From NCBI RefSeq assembly GCF_000955955.1, contig NZ_JYJG01000316.1:1-30209 (forward strand): a stretch of DNA of 30,209 bases, in the 5' to 3' direction. The notes beneath the pieces are model-generated. The model was given only the letters and a program-made list of their open reading frames with translations. It made no database searches and had not been told where the DNA came from. A program made the translations under genes and the position numbers. This stretch comes from Lentzea aerocolonigenes (GTDB taxonomy: Bacteria > Actinomycetota > Actinomycetes > Mycobacteriales > Pseudonocardiaceae). Shown here piece by piece: positions 7,975 to 14,924 of this stretch. Every line of letters begins with the position of its first letter. The stretch's first letter is position 1.

Positions 7975-8903
7975 AAGCGATCGCGTTTACCCGGTTCGGC
8001 GACGCCGACGTCATGTCGTGGCAGGAGCTGCCCGACCCGCTGCTCGGGCCTGACCAGGTCCTGGTGGAGGTGAAGGCGGCCGGGGTGAACCCGGTGGACT
8101 TCAAGATCAGAGCCGGATACCTGCAGGGTCTGATGCCGCACCACATGCCGTTGATCCCCGGTTGGGACGTCTCCGGTGTCGTGCGGGCAGTCGGCATCGG
8201 CGTGACCGACTGGAAGGCGGGCGACGAGATTCTGGCGTACGCGCGCAAGGACCACGTTCAGTTCGGTGCGTACGCCGAGCTGATCTCCATTCCGGACCGG
8301 ATGCTCGCGCGCAAACCGTCCAACGTGGACTTCGTGACGGCCGCCGCCCTGCCGCTGGCGGGGCTGACGGCGTTGCAGGCTTTGAAGGCCGTCGACACGG
8401 GCGCCGGCGATGTCGTCCTGGTGCACGCCGCCGCGGGTGGTGTCGGGCATCTCCAGGTGCAGATCGCGCGGGAGCTCGGCGCCGCGCGGGTGCTCGGTAC
8501 CGCGTCGCCGCGCAACCACGAGTTCGTGCGGTCGCTCGGGGCCGAACCTGTCGCGTACGGCGACGCGCTGGTCGACGCCGTGGCGGAACTGGTCGGTGGC
8601 GACGGCAAGGTCGACGTGGTGATCGACAACGTCGGCGGGCTCGCGTTCGACCAGTCGTTGCAGCTGGTGCGGGACCGACGGCAGATGACGTCCATTGTGG
8701 ACGGTCCGAGGGCGCTGGAGAACGGTGTGATCAACACCTGGGCGCGGCCGAACGCCGAGCAGACGCAGTGGCTGGTCGATCTGGTGGCGGCCGGTTCGTT
8801 GCGCGTCGAGGTGCAGCAGACGTTGCCGTTGGCCGAGGCGGTGAAGGCGCACAGGTTGCTCGAAGGTGGGCACGTGCGCGGGAAAGTTGTACTAACTGCC
8901 TGA
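7971..8903 (+). CDS. NADP-dependent quinone oxidoreductase / medium-chain dehydrogenase
   Basis: A 310-residue medium-chain dehydrogenase/reductase. The N-terminal GroES-like part (1-120) has the K-A-A-G-V-N-P-V-D-F-K segment of the quinone oxidoreductase subfamily (35-45). The Rossmann part starts with the A-A-A-G-G-V-G loop (153-159). Zinc-binding cysteines are absent, which fits the zinc-free branch. The substrate is probably a quinone or an enone, reduced with NADPH. GTG 7971 overlaps the glnE stop by four bases, with a GAGG just upstream, so expression follows glnE. No functional tie to nitrogen control is evident. A strong terminator follows. Confidence 0.88.
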   Translation: MKAIAFTRFGDADVMSWQELPDPLLGPDQVLVEVKAAGVNPVDFKIRAGYLQGLMPHHMPLIPGWDVSGVVRAVGIGVTDWKAGDEILAYARKDHVQFGAYAELISIPDRMLARKPSNVDFVTAAALPLAGLTALQALKAVDTGAGDVVLVHAAAGGVGHLQVQIARELGAARVLGTASPRNHEFVRSLGAEPVAYGDALVDAVAELVGGDGKVDVVIDNVGGLAFDQSLQLVRDRRQMTSIVDGPRALENGVINTWARPNAEQTQWLVDLVAAGSLRVEVQQTLPLAEAVKAHRLLEGGHVRGKVVLTA

Positions 8904-8928
8904 AATCTTCATGTATATCTTCAGGTTT

Positions 8929-8954
8929 GGGGGCACTCCTGGTGGGGTGCCCCC
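8929..8954 (+). terminator. Intrinsic terminator after the glnE operon
   Basis: An 11-bp stem (8929-8939 with 8944-8954; GGGGGCAC/GTGCCCCC plus inner pairs including one G-U) closes a four-base TGGT loop and is followed by ATCTTTCT. It sits between convergent genes and may act in both directions. Confidence 0.85.
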
Positions 8955-8970
8955 ATCTTTCTGAGGCTGC

Positions 8971-9204
8971 TCAGTCCTCGTCCGAGTCGGGGTCGACAGC
9001 AGGAGCACTGGTGTAGACCTCGATCACCCACTCCTCCTCCAACGCCTCGGCGTCTTCGGAGTCGGGCACGAGCCGGTTGTAGACGCGGACACCGAGGTCG
9101 AGCACGTCAGCGGCCTGAACCGCTTCGAGCGCCTCGGCTGCCGAGTCGACGATGTGGGTGGTGAGCAGCTGCGGAGCCGTGAATTCGGCGACTTCTTGGG
9201 ACAC
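8971..9204 (-). CDS. Small acidic protein of unknown function
   Basis: 77 residues, rich in Glu, Asp, Val and Ala, with an acidic end (DPDSDED). No membrane segment, signal peptide or cysteine is seen. Predicted structure is mixed alpha/beta (helix around 20-35, strands around 37-45 and 58-66). The GTG at 9204 is supported by a TAGTGT hexamer 6 bases upstream, i.e. a leaderless mRNA. Codon third positions are GC-rich like those of the neighbours, so I regard it as real. I do not recognise the family. Confidence 0.72.
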   Translation of the reverse strand: MSQEVAEFTAPQLLTTHIVDSAAEALEAVQAADVLDLGVRVYNRLVPDSEDAEALEEEWVIEVYTSAPAVDPDSDED

Positions 9205-9250
9205 GGGCGGACACTAGCGCATTGACGTTTCACCCATTCGAGATGAGACT
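9205..9250. promoter_or_regulatory. Back-to-back promoters
   Basis: Minus strand: TAGTGT (9216-9211), 6 bases from GTG 9204, a leaderless arrangement. Plus strand: TTGACG (9222-9227), 17 bases, then GAGACT (9245-9250), a plausible housekeeping sigma promoter for the gene at 9306, giving a leader of about 50 nt with a Shine-Dalgarno. Confidence 0.55.
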
Positions 9251-9305
9251 AGGCGCGCTCAGCGGGGGAGCTGTGTTTTGTCACGGGGGTCGAACGAGGG
9301 AAGTC

Positions 9306-9881
9306 ATGCAGCATCGTCGGGTCACGCGCCGAGGTAAGACCGTGATCGCCATCGCGGGTGTGGCTGCTGGCGTGCTCGCGTTACTCGGTGTGATTCAGTT
9401 TGCACTGAGCGGTGAGAACTCCGCCGCGCAGCCCAACACCACGTCGACGACGACTACGTCGAACGGCGTCGAAACCCCTGATGGCGCACTGGAAACCACC
9501 GAGCCGTCCGCCGAGGTCAAGGTCACCACGGGCTCCTTCAAGCAGCAGCGCGGCATGCTCACCGTCGAGGTGACGCGCGTGGAAGCCGCGAACGGGCGCG
9601 TGAAGCTCTTCGTGACGGCCACGAACGCCTCCCAAGCCCGCATGACCCTCCCCGTGGACGGCATCGCGGTCCTGGACGATCTGAAGCGCACCTACGCGGC
9701 CTCCAGCAGCAAGTGGGACAGCCTCGTCACCCAGGGCACCACGACGTCGGGCACCGTGGTCCTCGACGAGAAGCTCGGCACGGGTGTGAACTCCCTCACG
9801 CTGACCTTCAACTCGATCTCCGGCCAGTTCGCGCCCACCGGCGCGGCGATCACCGTGACGGGCATCCCGGTCCCGAAGTGA
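9306..9881 (+). CDS. Membrane-anchored extracytoplasmic protein, Ig-like domain
   Basis: 191 residues. A basic N-terminus (residues 1-11, MQHRRVTRRGK) and one hydrophobic helix (12-34) indicate a signal anchor or signal peptide. A Thr/Ser-rich linker (about 45-68) follows, then a roughly 115-residue all-beta domain resembling DUF4352-type immunoglobulin-like domains (about 75-191). Such proteins face the outside of the membrane; binding partner unknown. ATG 9306 is chosen over the open frame upstream because GAGGGA (9296-9301) is correctly spaced before it and the signal anchor then begins at residue 12. Confidence 0.8.
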   Translation: MQHRRVTRRGKTVIAIAGVAAGVLALLGVIQFALSGENSAAQPNTTSTTTTSNGVETPDGALETTEPSAEVKVTTGSFKQQRGMLTVEVTRVEAANGRVKLFVTATNASQARMTLPVDGIAVLDDLKRTYAASSSKWDSLVTQGTTTSGTVVLDEKLGTGVNSLTLTFNSISGQFAPTGAAITVTGIPVPK

Positions 9882-9912
9882 GTTGAGCGTGACGAGTGGG
9901 TACGCCTCGTGC

Positions 9913-10071
9913 ATGACTCAACGCGGAAGTGATCAGCACGGCCCCGCACGTGACGACGAGCTGAAGCGCGAACTGGCCAACGAGCTGCGCGCAGGCCGCC
10001 CCACGCGGTCCCAGTCGTGGCGTGAGCCGGAGATGCCGGAACCGGACGAAAACCCTGCAGAGAACGGCTAG
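9913..10071 (+). CDS. Small charged protein of unknown function
   Basis: 52 residues from ATG 9913, very polar, with a central D-D-E-L-K-R-E-L-A-N-E-L-R helix and a C-terminal stretch rich in Trp, Glu and Pro (SWREPEMPEPDEN). No cysteine, signal or membrane segment. A near-consensus hexamer TACGCC is 6 bases before the ATG (last base differs from TANNNT). Alternative starts at 9883 and 9889 would add up to 10 residues. It resembles small proteins I have seen in other actinobacteria, but no function is known to me. Confidence 0.65.
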   Translation: MTQRGSDQHGPARDDELKRELANELRAGRPTRSQSWREPEMPEPDENPAENG

Positions 10072-10079
10072 TTCTCGCA

Positions 10080-10085
10080 TACCGT
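10080..10085 (+). promoter_or_regulatory. -10 element of a leaderless promoter
   Basis: TACCGT is exactly 6 bases before the GTG at 10092; no Shine-Dalgarno lies between. Confidence 0.6.
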
Positions 10086-10091
10086 GCTCAT

Positions 10092-10595
10092 GTGAAGTTC
10101 TTGTTCTTCTGGGGCCATCAGCCCGAGCGTGACGGCGGCATCGGCAAGGGATGCCTGTCGCAGTGGTGGCCGTGCTCGTTCGTCGTGGACGGCCAGGCTT
10201 TTTCTTCGGCCGAGCACTACATGATGTGGCGCAAGGCTTTGCTGTTCGGCGATGCCGCTGTCGCCGCTCGCGTGCTCGCTGCTTCTTCGCCGGGTGAGGC
10301 CAAGGCGCTGGGGCGTGAGGTGTCCGGGTTCGACGATGCTTTGTGGACCGCCTCGCGCCTGGAGATCGTCGTGGCGGGCAACCTGGCGAAGTTCGGCCAG
10401 GATCCCGCGCTGCGTTCCTACCTGCTGGGAACGGGTTCTCGTGTGCTGGTGGAGGCGAGCCCGCTGGACCGCGTGTGGGGCATCGGTTTGACCGCAGACG
10501 ACCCGCGCGCGTCGGATCCTGCTTCCTGGCTAGGCCTGAACCTGCTCGGCGAGGCCCTCATGAAGGTCCGCTCCCGGTTGTCTTCTGGAGCGTGA
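10092..10595 (+). CDS. NADAR family protein (YbiA-like)
   Basis: A 167-residue NADAR-domain protein. Family hallmarks are L-S-Q-W-W-P-C-S-F (22-30), D-G-Q-A-F-S-S-A-E-H-Y-M (33-44, with the putative catalytic Glu41), D-R-V-W-G-I-G-L (126-133) and the end G-L-N-L-L-G-E-A-L-M-K-V-R (148-160). The family contains N-glycosidases that act on riboflavin-pathway intermediates and on ADP-ribose-type modifications; which applies here is not decidable. The mRNA is probably leaderless (TACCGT upstream). The 3' end overlaps the convergent Nudix gene by 38 bases. Confidence 0.9.
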   Translation: MKFLFFWGHQPERDGGIGKGCLSQWWPCSFVVDGQAFSSAEHYMMWRKALLFGDAAVAARVLAASSPGEAKALGREVSGFDDALWTASRLEIVVAGNLAKFGQDPALRSYLLGTGSRVLVEASPLDRVWGIGLTADDPRASDPASWLGLNLLGEALMKVRSRLSSGA

Positions 10596-11103
10596 GGTAG
10601 GTGCTGAGTGCCGCCAGCGTGATCCCGCACGGAATCAGTCCTTTTCGGATGAACGCGGGAACCTCGTTGAGCGGCACCCACTTCACCTCGGCGGCCTCGG
10701 CTGGGTCGTGCTCACCGGTCCTGACCGGGTTGGCGCCCACGAAGATGTGCGTGGTGTGCGAGCTGATGCCGTTCAACGGGTTGATGGTGATGAGCGGTTC
10801 GACTTCGACCCTGTAACCGGTTTCTTCCTCGGTCTCACGGATCGCCGCGGTCTCCGCGGTCTCGCCCTCCTCGCATCGGCCGGCCGGGATCTCCCAGCCC
10901 CACACGCCGGTCGTGAACCGGTGGCGCCACATCAGCAGGACGGCGTTCTGGTCCACGACGACGACGCCCGTCGAGGGGTGCGGCAACCTCAGCACGTGGT
11001 GCTCGAACCGTTCGCCATCAGGGATCTCGACGTCGTCGAGGTCGACGCTCATCCACTCCGAGTCGTAGATCCGGCGGGTGCCGTGCACTGTCCACTGCGT
11101 CAC
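10558..11103 (-). CDS. Nudix hydrolase
   Basis: A 181-residue Nudix protein. The Nudix box is complete: G75, five residues, E81, seven residues, R89-E90, then E92-E93-E94 and G96-Y97, which supplies the metal-binding glutamates. The preceding W-G-W-E-I-P-A-G and the N-terminal R-x-I-Y-D-S-E-W-x-x-V-D-L-D pattern resemble the ADP-ribose pyrophosphatase group, so an NDP-sugar or ADP-ribose substrate is plausible but unproven. It starts at GTG 11103 with TACTGC 6 bases upstream (one mismatch to TANNNT). It converges on and overlaps the NADAR gene. Confidence 0.9.
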   Translation of the reverse strand: MTQWTVHGTRRIYDSEWMSVDLDDVEIPDGERFEHHVLRLPHPSTGVVVVDQNAVLLMWRHRFTTGVWGWEIPAGRCEEGETAETAAIRETEEETGYRVEVEPLITINPLNGISSHTTHIFVGANPVRTGEHDPAEAAEVKWVPLNEVPAFIRKGLIPCGITLAALSTYLTLQKTTGSGPS

Positions 11104-11177
11104 GGTGAAGCAGTACCACGTGAACCCCGAGCCCGCGCCGTGCGTGTGTCTAAGCGTCGGGAAAGCAGGGAGACGCG

Positions 11178-11447
11178 ATGTTCAGCTACTCAGGGCCGGC
11201 CCGGCTCGTCTACGCGGATGGCAGAACGGTCGACCTGGACCGCGCGGACCTGATCGAGACGGTGACCGGCGGCCTGTGGCAGTGGTCCGGGGCGGGTACG
11301 TCCACGGAACCTCTGATCGACGGTGATGCCCTGATGAGACTGCCGACCGGCACCGAGGCCGGCATCGTGGTCTCCAACGTCCGGGTCATCACCGGAGCGC
11401 ACGGTGTGGCGTGCAGTGCGACGTTGTTCGGCAGCTACACGGACTGA
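11178..11447 (+). CDS. Hypothetical protein, 89 residues
   Basis: A small soluble protein, predicted mainly beta, with alternating hydrophobic strands (A-R-L-V-Y-A-D-G-R-T-V-D-L near 8-20 and A-G-I-V-V-S-N-V-R-V-I near 61-71). One cysteine, no signal or membrane segment. ATG 11178 has GGGAG (11168-11172) 5 bases upstream, so the start is secure. Its stop codon lies inside the left arm of a terminator. I do not recognise the family. Confidence 0.75.
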   Translation: MFSYSGPARLVYADGRTVDLDRADLIETVTGGLWQWSGAGTSTEPLIDGDALMRLPTGTEAGIVVSNVRVITGAHGVACSATLFGSYTD

Positions 11448-11473
11448 GGGCCGGGTTCCTGCCCGGCCCTCAG
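11444..11473. terminator. Bidirectional intrinsic terminator
   Basis: A perfect 12-bp stem (CTGAGGGCCGGG 11444-11455 with 11462-11473) with a six-base loop, followed on the plus strand by CCGTTTTCGT. The stop codons of the genes on both sides (TGA at 11445-11447 plus; TGA complement at 11470-11472 minus) are embedded in the stem, so it ends both convergent transcripts. Confidence 0.85.
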
Positions 11474-11673
11474 CCGTTTTCGTCTGCACCGCATCCGGCG
11501 CACGTGCGGATCGTGAGATCGCCGTGGACCGTGCCGACCTGGATCACGTCACCGTGGACCTCGCCCGACACCCGGTTCGAGACGCCGCCTTCGAGCCGGC
11601 GCAGCAGCAGGCCGGCGAGTCCGAGGAAGAGGCGGAGGGAGAAGGCGAGGAGCCCCGGCGACGAACGTCCCAA
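11470..11673 (-). CDS. Putative small protein with S-G-x-V-H-G / x-V-H-G-D repeat motif and CxxC
   Basis: An open frame behind the glnA terminator with GC-rich third positions. From a possible TTG start at 11673 it encodes 67 residues: a hydrophobic segment (about 7-24), then R-V-S-G-E-V-H-G-D-V-I-Q-V-G-T-V-H-G-D-L, then a CxxC pair near the end. I recall the S-G-x-V-H-G-x-V-x-Q-x-G-x-V/I-H-G motif from the N-termini of diverse actinobacterial proteins. No good Shine-Dalgarno precedes the start, and GTG 11571 (33 residues) is an alternative, so the gene may be a remnant. The stop lies in a shared terminator, which favours a real transcript end. Confidence 0.4.
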   Translation of the reverse strand: MGRSSPGLLAFSLRLFLGLAGLLLRRLEGGVSNRVSGEVHGDVIQVGTVHGDLTIRTCAGCGADENG

Positions 11674-11681
11674 GAGCCGGA

Positions 11682-11709
11682 AGGCCCGGCGGGAAATCCC
11701 GCCGGGCCT
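11682..11709 (-). terminator. glnA terminator
   Basis: A 12-bp GC-rich stem (11682-11693 with 11698-11709) with an AAAT loop, 20 bases beyond the glnA stop. No strong T-tract follows, as is common in high-GC actinobacteria. Confidence 0.8.
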
Positions 11710-11728
11710 CCAGGAAGAGCTCAACCGA

Positions 11729-13153
11729 TCACACGTCGTAGTACAGCGCGAACTCGTAGGGGTTCGGCCGCAGACGCAGCGGGTCGATCTCCTCGGAGCG
11801 CTTGTACGAGATCCACGTGTCGATCACGTCCGGGGTGAAGACGCCACCCTCGAGCAGGAACTCGTGGTCGGCCTCCAGGTTGTCGAGCACGGCGTCCAGC
11901 GTGGCCGGGACCTGCTTGACGTCGCGGGCCTCCTCGGGCGGCAGCTCGTAGAGGTCCTTGTCGATCGGGGCCGGGGGCTCGATCTTGTTCTTCACGCCGT
12001 CGAGGCCCGCCATGACCATCGCCGAGAAGGCGAGGTACGGGTTGCCCGAGGAGTCGGGGCAGCGGAACTCGATGCGCTTGGCCTTCGGGTTGTTGCCCGT
12101 GATCGGGATGCGGACGCACGCCGAGCGGTTGCGCTGGGAGTAGACCAGCGAGACCGGGGCCTCGTAGCCCGGGACCAGGCGGTGGTAGCTGTTCACCGTC
12201 GGGTTGGTGAAGGCCAGCAGCGACGGGGCGTGGTGCAGGATGCCGCCGATGTAGTGGCGGGCGGTGTCGGACAGGCCCGCGTAGCCGCTCTCGTCGTGGA
12301 ACAGCGGCGCGCCGTCCTTCCACAGCGACTGGTGGGTGTGCATGCCCGAGCCGTTGTCGCCGAAGAGGGGCTTCGGCATGAAGGTGACGGTCTTGCCGGC
12401 CTGCCACGCGGTGTTCTTGATGATGTACTTGAACAGCATCAGGTCGTCGGCGGCGTGCAGCAGCGTGTTGAAGCGGTAGTTGATCTCCGCCTGGCCCGCG
12501 GTGCCGACCTCGTGGTGGGCGCGCTCGACGGCGAAGCCCTGGGCCTCCATGTTGAGGACCATCTTGTCGCGCAGGTCGGCGTAGTGGTCGGTCGGCGTGA
12601 CGGGGAAGTAGCCGCCCTTGTACTTGACCTTGTAGCCGAGGTTGCCGCCCTCTTCGTCACGGCCGGTGTTCCACCAGCCGGACTCGGAGTCGATCTTGTG
12701 GAACGACCCGTTCGCCGTGGTGTCGAACTGGATCGAGTCGAAGATGTAGAACTCGGCCTCGGCACCGAAGTACGCGGTGTCGGCGATGCCCGAGTCGGTG
12801 ATGTACTGCTCGGCCTTGCGCGCGATGTTGCGCGGGTCGCGGCTGTACGCCTCACGCGTGAACGGGTCGTGCACGAAGAAGTTGACGATCAGCGTCTTCT
12901 CGATGCGGAACGGGTCGAGGCGCGCGGTGTAGAGGTCGGGCAGCAGCAGCATGTCCGACTCGTGGATCGACTGGAAGCCGCGCACGGAGGAGCCGTCGAA
13001 GGCGAGACCCTCTTCGATCGCGTCGGCGTCGAACGCCTTGGCCGGCAGCGTGAAGTGCTGCATCACGCCGGGCAGGTCGCTGAACCGCACATCGACGAAC
13101 TTGACGCCCTCGTCGGAGATGAACTTCAGCACCTCGTCGGAATTCTTGAACAC
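11729..13153 (-). CDS. glnA: Glutamine synthetase type I
   Basis: A 474-residue glutamine synthetase, the usual GSI-beta length. It begins with the family-typical V-F-K-N-S-D-E-V and contains [10 protein letters not shown] near residue 50, the catalytic metal-site segment [10 protein letters not shown], the ATP-binding [14 protein letters not shown], and the adenylylation loop D-L-Y-E-L-P-P-E-E with Tyr402. It makes glutamine from glutamate, ammonia and ATP and is the substrate of GlnE encoded in this window. The frame is open to 13231, but GTG 13153 is chosen because AAGGAG (minus strand, 13168-13163) lies 9 bases upstream and the length then matches orthologues. A GlnR box lies upstream. 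Confidence 0.97.
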   Translation of the reverse strand: MFKNSDEVLKFISDEGVKFVDVRFSDLPGVMQHFTLPAKAFDADAIEEGLAFDGSSVRGFQSIHESDMLLLPDLYTARLDPFRIEKTLIVNFFVHDPFTREAYSRDPRNIARKAEQYITDSGIADTAYFGAEAEFYIFDSIQFDTTANGSFHKIDSESGWWNTGRDEEGGNLGYKVKYKGGYFPVTPTDHYADLRDKMVLNMEAQGFAVERAHHEVGTAGQAEINYRFNTLLHAADDLMLFKYIIKNTAWQAGKTVTFMPKPLFGDNGSGMHTHQSLWKDGAPLFHDESGYAGLSDTARHYIGGILHHAPSLLAFTNPTVNSYHRLVPGYEAPVSLVYSQRNRSACVRIPITGNNPKAKRIEFRCPDSSGNPYLAFSAMVMAGLDGVKNKIEPPAPIDKDLYELPPEEARDVKQVPATLDAVLDNLEADHEFLLEGGVFTPDVIDTWISYKRSEEIDPLRLRPNPYEFALYYDV

Positions 13154-13199
13154 CTTCGTCGACTCCTTGACTATGGACAACGGCTGGTCATCGCGAGCG

Positions 13200-13205
13200 A
13201 CCGTA
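13200..13205 (-). promoter_or_regulatory. glnA promoter -10 element
   Basis: TACGGT on the minus strand (13205-13200), about 46 bases before the glnA start codon. The predicted transcription start is near 13193, which leaves a leader of about 40 bases with the AAGGAG ribosome-binding site. Confidence 0.6.
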
Positions 13206-13215
13206 TGCGGCTGGT

Positions 13216-13253
13216 GTTGCCCGTCCGTCACTCGGATGTTTCGCCAGTGTTAA
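13216..13253 (-). promoter_or_regulatory. GlnR box upstream of glnA
   Basis: Reading the minus strand from 13253: TTAAC, 6 bases, GAAAC, 6 bases, GTGAC, 6 bases, GCAAC. This matches the known actinobacterial GlnR/nitrogen operator, gTnAC-n6-GaAAC-n6-gTnAC-n6-GaAAC, at 18 of the 20 base positions counted with degenerate n as matches, and with perfect spacing. It is centred about 41 bases upstream of the predicted start of transcription, a usual position for activation. Confidence 0.85.
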
Positions 13254-13310
13254 CGGGGCCGCCCAACCGGGCAAGGCGGCCCGCCGGTCCTCACCCGTTG
13301 AGCACGGCTT

Positions 13311-13316
13311 TACTCT
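13311..13316 (+). promoter_or_regulatory. -10 element of a leaderless promoter
   Basis: TACTCT is 6 bases before the GTG at 13323 of the RDD gene. The divergent glnA promoter lies about 100 bp away. Confidence 0.6.
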
Positions 13317-13322
13317 GGTGGG

Positions 13323-13796
13323 GTGAGCAGGTGGACCGGTTCGTGGCTGTCAGGACCCAACTCGGTGTTGGAGCCGGGTGACGAGTCGAACGACGGCAAG
13401 CAGCAGCGCTGGCGTGGCGAGCGTCACGGCTTTCCCGAGAAGGGGCCGGGCTCCATCGCGTCGATCGGGCGGCGCACGCTCGCCATTTTTGTCGACTTCC
13501 TGCTCTCGGCCGGGGTCGCGGCCGTGTTCACCCGGCCGGACCTGCCGAAGAACTGGAGCCTGCTGGCCTGGTTCGTCATCACCGTCGTCGCGGTGGCGTT
13601 CTTCGGGTTCACGCCGGGGCACGCGCTGCTCGGCCTGAGGGTCGCGCGCATCGACGGCAAGACGTTCGTGCACCTGCCCCGCGCGCTGTTGCGGACGATC
13701 CTGATCTTCCCGCTGATCCCGGCGCTGGTCTGGGACGCGGACGGCCGGTGCCTGCACGACAAGGCGGCAGGCACCGTCGTCATCAAGGTGCGTTAG
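13323..13796 (+). CDS. RDD family membrane protein
   Basis: 157 residues. A polar N-terminus (1-45) is followed by an RDD domain: G-R-R-T-L-A-I-F-V-D-F with the conserved Arg51 and Asp58, hydrophobic segments at about 52-70, 78-97 and 121-137, F-T-P-G-H-A-L-L-G-L-R-V (96-107), and the closing R-C-L-H-D-K-A-A-G-T-V-V (142-153). RDD proteins are small membrane proteins of mostly unknown role; some are linked to sodium/proton exchange. An RDD gene next to glnA is also found in mycobacteria. Start supported by the leaderless -10 element. Confidence 0.88.
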   Translation: MSRWTGSWLSGPNSVLEPGDESNDGKQQRWRGERHGFPEKGPGSIASIGRRTLAIFVDFLLSAGVAAVFTRPDLPKNWSLLAWFVITVVAVAFFGFTPGHALLGLRVARIDGKTFVHLPRALLRTILIFPLIPALVWDADGRCLHDKAAGTVVIKVR

Positions 13797-13804
13797 CCCG
13801 AGGC

Positions 13805-13939
13805 TCAGTGCACCGGGCTCGTGCGGTGCAGCGCGACCGGGACGCCGTCGCCGGCGGCCGGGGCGGAGAGCGCGATGCCGGCGGTCACGCCGAGCAGGGC
13901 GAGCACCGTGATGGCGGCCGCAGCGAAGTTCTTGAGCAT
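13805..13939 (-). CDS. 44-residue exported or membrane peptide
   Basis: From ATG 13939 the product is a short basic start (MLKN), a hydrophobic helix (5-27), an A-P-A-A-type signal peptidase site near 29-32, and only about 12-15 residues beyond it. An AGGAG (minus strand 13949-13945) sits 5 bases before the ATG, so translation is well supported. The frame is open further upstream but without any start signal. A secreted peptide or single-span membrane peptide are both possible. No family recognised. It has its own promoter region with an inverted repeat in the leader. Confidence 0.68.
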   Translation of the reverse strand: MLKNFAAAAITVLALLGVTAGIALSAPAAGDGVPVALHRTSPVH

Positions 13940-13952
13940 GGGGACTCCTCGT

Positions 13953-13985
13953 GTTCTCAGGTCGGGGCGGCTGAGAACGAACCTA
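13953..13985 (-). promoter_or_regulatory. -10 element and inverted repeat before the 44-residue peptide gene
   Basis: On the minus strand TAGGTT (13985-13980) is a candidate -10. It is followed at once by a perfect 8-bp inverted repeat CTGAGAAC/GTTCTCAG with arms 13971-13978 and 13953-13960 (10-base spacer), placed between the -10 and the Shine-Dalgarno. It could be an operator or a leader hairpin. Confidence 0.45.
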
Positions 13986-14047
13986 TTTGCGGCGATGCGA
14001 CGCGGCAGTCGTGGTTCCTGCACGCTTTACGACGCGTATGACGAGAA

Positions 14048-14089
14048 AAGCCTCTCCGAACGCGGCGGCTGCGCGTGTCGGAGAGGCTT
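14048..14089 (-). terminator. Intrinsic terminator of the DUF4191 gene
   Basis: A perfect 12-bp stem (14048-14059 with 14078-14089, AAGCCTCTCCGA and its complement) with an inner CGC/GCG pairing in the loop. On the minus strand it runs into TTTTCTCG. Confidence 0.88.
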
Positions 14090-14111
14090 GCTCAGGTTCG
14101 GGCGAGGTCGG

Positions 14112-14840
14112 TCAGCGGCGGCGCATGGCCCGCTGGACGTTGCGCATCTTCGCGCCCGCGGGCATCGGACCCTTGGGCAGCGCGGCGCCACGGCTCGACA
14201 GCGCGGCGAGGCGGGTCTCCAGCGCGTCGACCTGGGCGGCCGTGATGTTGCGCGGCAGCTTCATCAGCTTCGACTGCAGCTTCTTCAACGGGACCTGGCC
14301 CTCGTCGGAGCCGATGATGAAGTCGTAGATCGGGGTGTCGCCGACGACGCGCGAGATGCGCTTCTTCTCCTGCGCGAGGAGCGGCTTCACCCGCTGCGGA
14401 GCGCCCTCGGCGACCAGGACGACGCCCGGACGGCCGAGTACGCGGTGCACGGCGTCGAGCTGCGTGGTGCCCGCGACGGCAGGCGTAACGCGCCAGCGGC
14501 CGCGCAGGTTCTCCAGCGCCCAGGCACCGGCGCCGGGCTGGCCGTCGGCCTTGCGGAAGACGTTGCTCTGCACGCGACGACCGAAGATGATCACGGCCAG
14601 CAGCGCGCCGATCGCGACGCCCAGCGGCACGAACATCCAGACCGCGTGGAACACCAGGCCCAGGACAACGGCGATCGCGGTGACACCGAGGACGGCGCCC
14701 AGCATCAGCGGAATCAGCGCCTTGTCCTCGCGGCGCTGCATCTTGAACGCCTCGAAGATCTGCTTGCGCCGTTCGCGTGAAGCCGCGCGGCGAACCTTCG
14801 CCGCTTCCTTCGCCGCCGCCTTGTCCTGCTTACCTGCCAT
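14112..14840 (-). CDS. DUF4191 domain membrane protein
   Basis: 242 residues. A strongly charged Lys/Ala/Arg-rich N-terminus (about 1-40) is followed by two adjacent membrane helices (about 43-63 and 66-88), then a basic cytoplasmic domain ending in R-A-M-R-R-R. This is the DUF4191 layout, known in mycobacteria from the gene next to the RDD/glnA block. Function unknown. Two in-frame ATGs exist; 14840 is preferred over 14846 because TATCCT lies 7 bases upstream of it (leaderless). Confidence 0.88.
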   Translation of the reverse strand: MAGKQDKAAAKEAAKVRRAASRERRKQIFEAFKMQRREDKALIPLMLGAVLGVTAIAVVLGLVFHAVWMFVPLGVAIGALLAVIIFGRRVQSNVFRKADGQPGAGAWALENLRGRWRVTPAVAGTTQLDAVHRVLGRPGVVLVAEGAPQRVKPLLAQEKKRISRVVGDTPIYDFIIGSDEGQVPLKKLQSKLMKLPRNITAAQVDALETRLAALSSRGAALPKGPMPAGAKMRNVQRAMRRR

Positions 14841-14847
14841 GCCCATC

Positions 14848-14853
14848 AGGATA
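14848..14853 (-). promoter_or_regulatory. -10 element of a leaderless promoter
   Basis: TATCCT on the minus strand (14853-14848), 7 bases before ATG 14840. It overlaps the region just upstream of the competing ATG at 14846 and therefore favours the internal start. Confidence 0.6.
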
Positions 14854-14924
14854 CGTCCCCGGAGAAATCGGACACAGCGGCAGCCTGGCTCAACACCCGC
14901 GCGCCTCGTGCGAGACTGCCGGGC

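Noticed and set aside
11411..13381. Long plus-strand open frame opposite glnA (over 600 codons)
   Set aside because: It mirrors glnA codons, has low-complexity V/R/D/E content and spans two terminators and the glnA promoter.
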